From: Planctomycetaceae bacterium
Lineage (GTDB): Bacteria > Planctomycetota > Planctomycetia > Pirellulales > Thermoguttaceae
DNA: 7,148 nt
Assembly (NCBI GenBank): GCA_031283515.1
Contig: JAITBS010000507.1
Span: 1-7,148, forward strand
Reading direction: 5' to 3'
Shown: positions 6,743 to 7,148 of the stretch, in pieces
Layout: the number at the start of each line of letters is the position of its first letter
Numbering within the stretch: position 1 is the stretch's first letter
Position numbers and translations under genes: made by a program
The notes under the pieces: generated by a model
Seen by the model: the letters and a program-made list of their open reading frames with translations, nothing else
What the model was told of the DNA's origin: nothing
The model's database searches: none

Positions 6743-7148
6743 CTATAGTGTTTGTTGTTCAATTGCATTTACAATTGCTAAATCAATTTCAACATCAACG
6801 GATTGTATAACGATTTTTTGATCAATTTCAACTTGAAGAGGAAATTCTATCGTATATTTTTGTAATTTATTTTTTCGTAGAATTTCAACAAGCTCATACC
6901 AAATACCAATATTCCAAATTTCTGTTTCTTTACCTATTGTTTCGTTTTCTTTTAAGTCAACTATCCGAATCTTTCTCAAATCATCTTCTGAATTCTCCGC
7001 GTTAAAAACCGGCAAGGAATGATCAGATGAAATAGTATTTGTAGTATTATTGAATGTAGTTTGTTTTTGTACAAAAGTAAATTTTTTGAGAAAATGAGAG
7101 TCTGTAAAATTTTCATCAAGATCAAAACGAATTGTTTTCTTACTATAA
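6743..7148 (-). CDS. 3' part of an unrecognised gene, cut by the window edge
   Basis: The minus-strand frame ending at TAG 6743-6745 is open all the way to the right edge: 134 codons read from 7147. A TTG at 7013-7015 could be taken as a start, but the frame continues upstream without a stop (for example TIRFDLDENFTDSHF), so the gene most likely begins outside the window. I do not recognise the family. The visible part is acidic and polar, with a Thr/Asn/Ser-rich stretch (QTTFNNTTNTISSDHS), then a more ordered C-terminus alternating hydrophobic and charged residues (YTIEFPLQVEIDQKIVIQ), suggesting beta strands. No signal, membrane segment or catalytic motif is seen. It is visibly more AT-rich than the TPR gene, which may mean a different origin or weaker constraint. 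Confidence 0.6.
   Translation of the reverse strand, partial: YSKKTIRFDLDENFTDSHFLKKFTFVQKQTTFNNTTNTISSDHSLPVFNAENSEDDLRKIRIVDLKENETIGKETEIWNIGIWYELVEILRKNKLQKYTIEFPLQVEIDQKIVIQSVDVEIDLAIVNAIEQQTL

Noticed and set aside
1..7148. CRISPR array, tRNA, rRNA, defence or biosynthetic cluster
   Set aside because: No regularly spaced long repeats, cloverleaf or rRNA-like stretches, or second functional gene were found; the window is dominated by one TPR gene.

Overview
The window holds one very large minus-strand gene, the 3' part of a second minus-strand gene cut by the right edge, and about 840 bases of repeat-rich DNA between them. That gap carries a broken plus-strand transposase remnant. The DNA is low to moderate in GC. 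The large gene begins with GTG behind a clear Shine-Dalgarno and encodes an exported protein, which fits a Gram-negative-type bacterium. Exported TPR proteins of this size are frequent in Planctomycetota and related groups, so a low-GC planctomycete is my best guess, but nothing in the window proves the phylum.

Layout, left to right. Positions 1-17 carry one copy of a 17-bp repeat, just beyond the stop of the large gene. Positions 33-5906 (minus) encode a 1957-residue exported protein with many tetratricopeptide-like helical repeats in its N-terminal half. An Asn/Ser-rich low-complexity linker follows, then a long helical C-terminal half I cannot assign. Positions 5907-6043 hold its leader, ribosome binding site and a plausible sigma-70-type promoter. 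Positions 6098-6260 hold degenerate short-period repeats (a cagatt-type 9-mer family and a gaaacaaacgaaa family with a hairpin). Positions 6302-6554 (plus) hold the C-terminal end of what I read as an IS110-family transposase, scattered over three frames. Positions 6555-6711 are AT-rich with two perfect tandem dimers and the second copy of the 17-bp repeat. Positions 6743-7148 (minus) are the last 134 codons of an unrecognised, AT-rich gene.

The two genes point the same way, but the roughly 840-base gap and the separate promoter candidate argue against one operon. The gap looks like a spot that has collected mobile and repeat sequences. I see no enzyme, defence module, CRISPR array or RNA gene. 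The observations most worth checking are the decayed transposase, which a normal ORF caller would miss, and the 17-bp repeat placed just after the stop codon of both genes.
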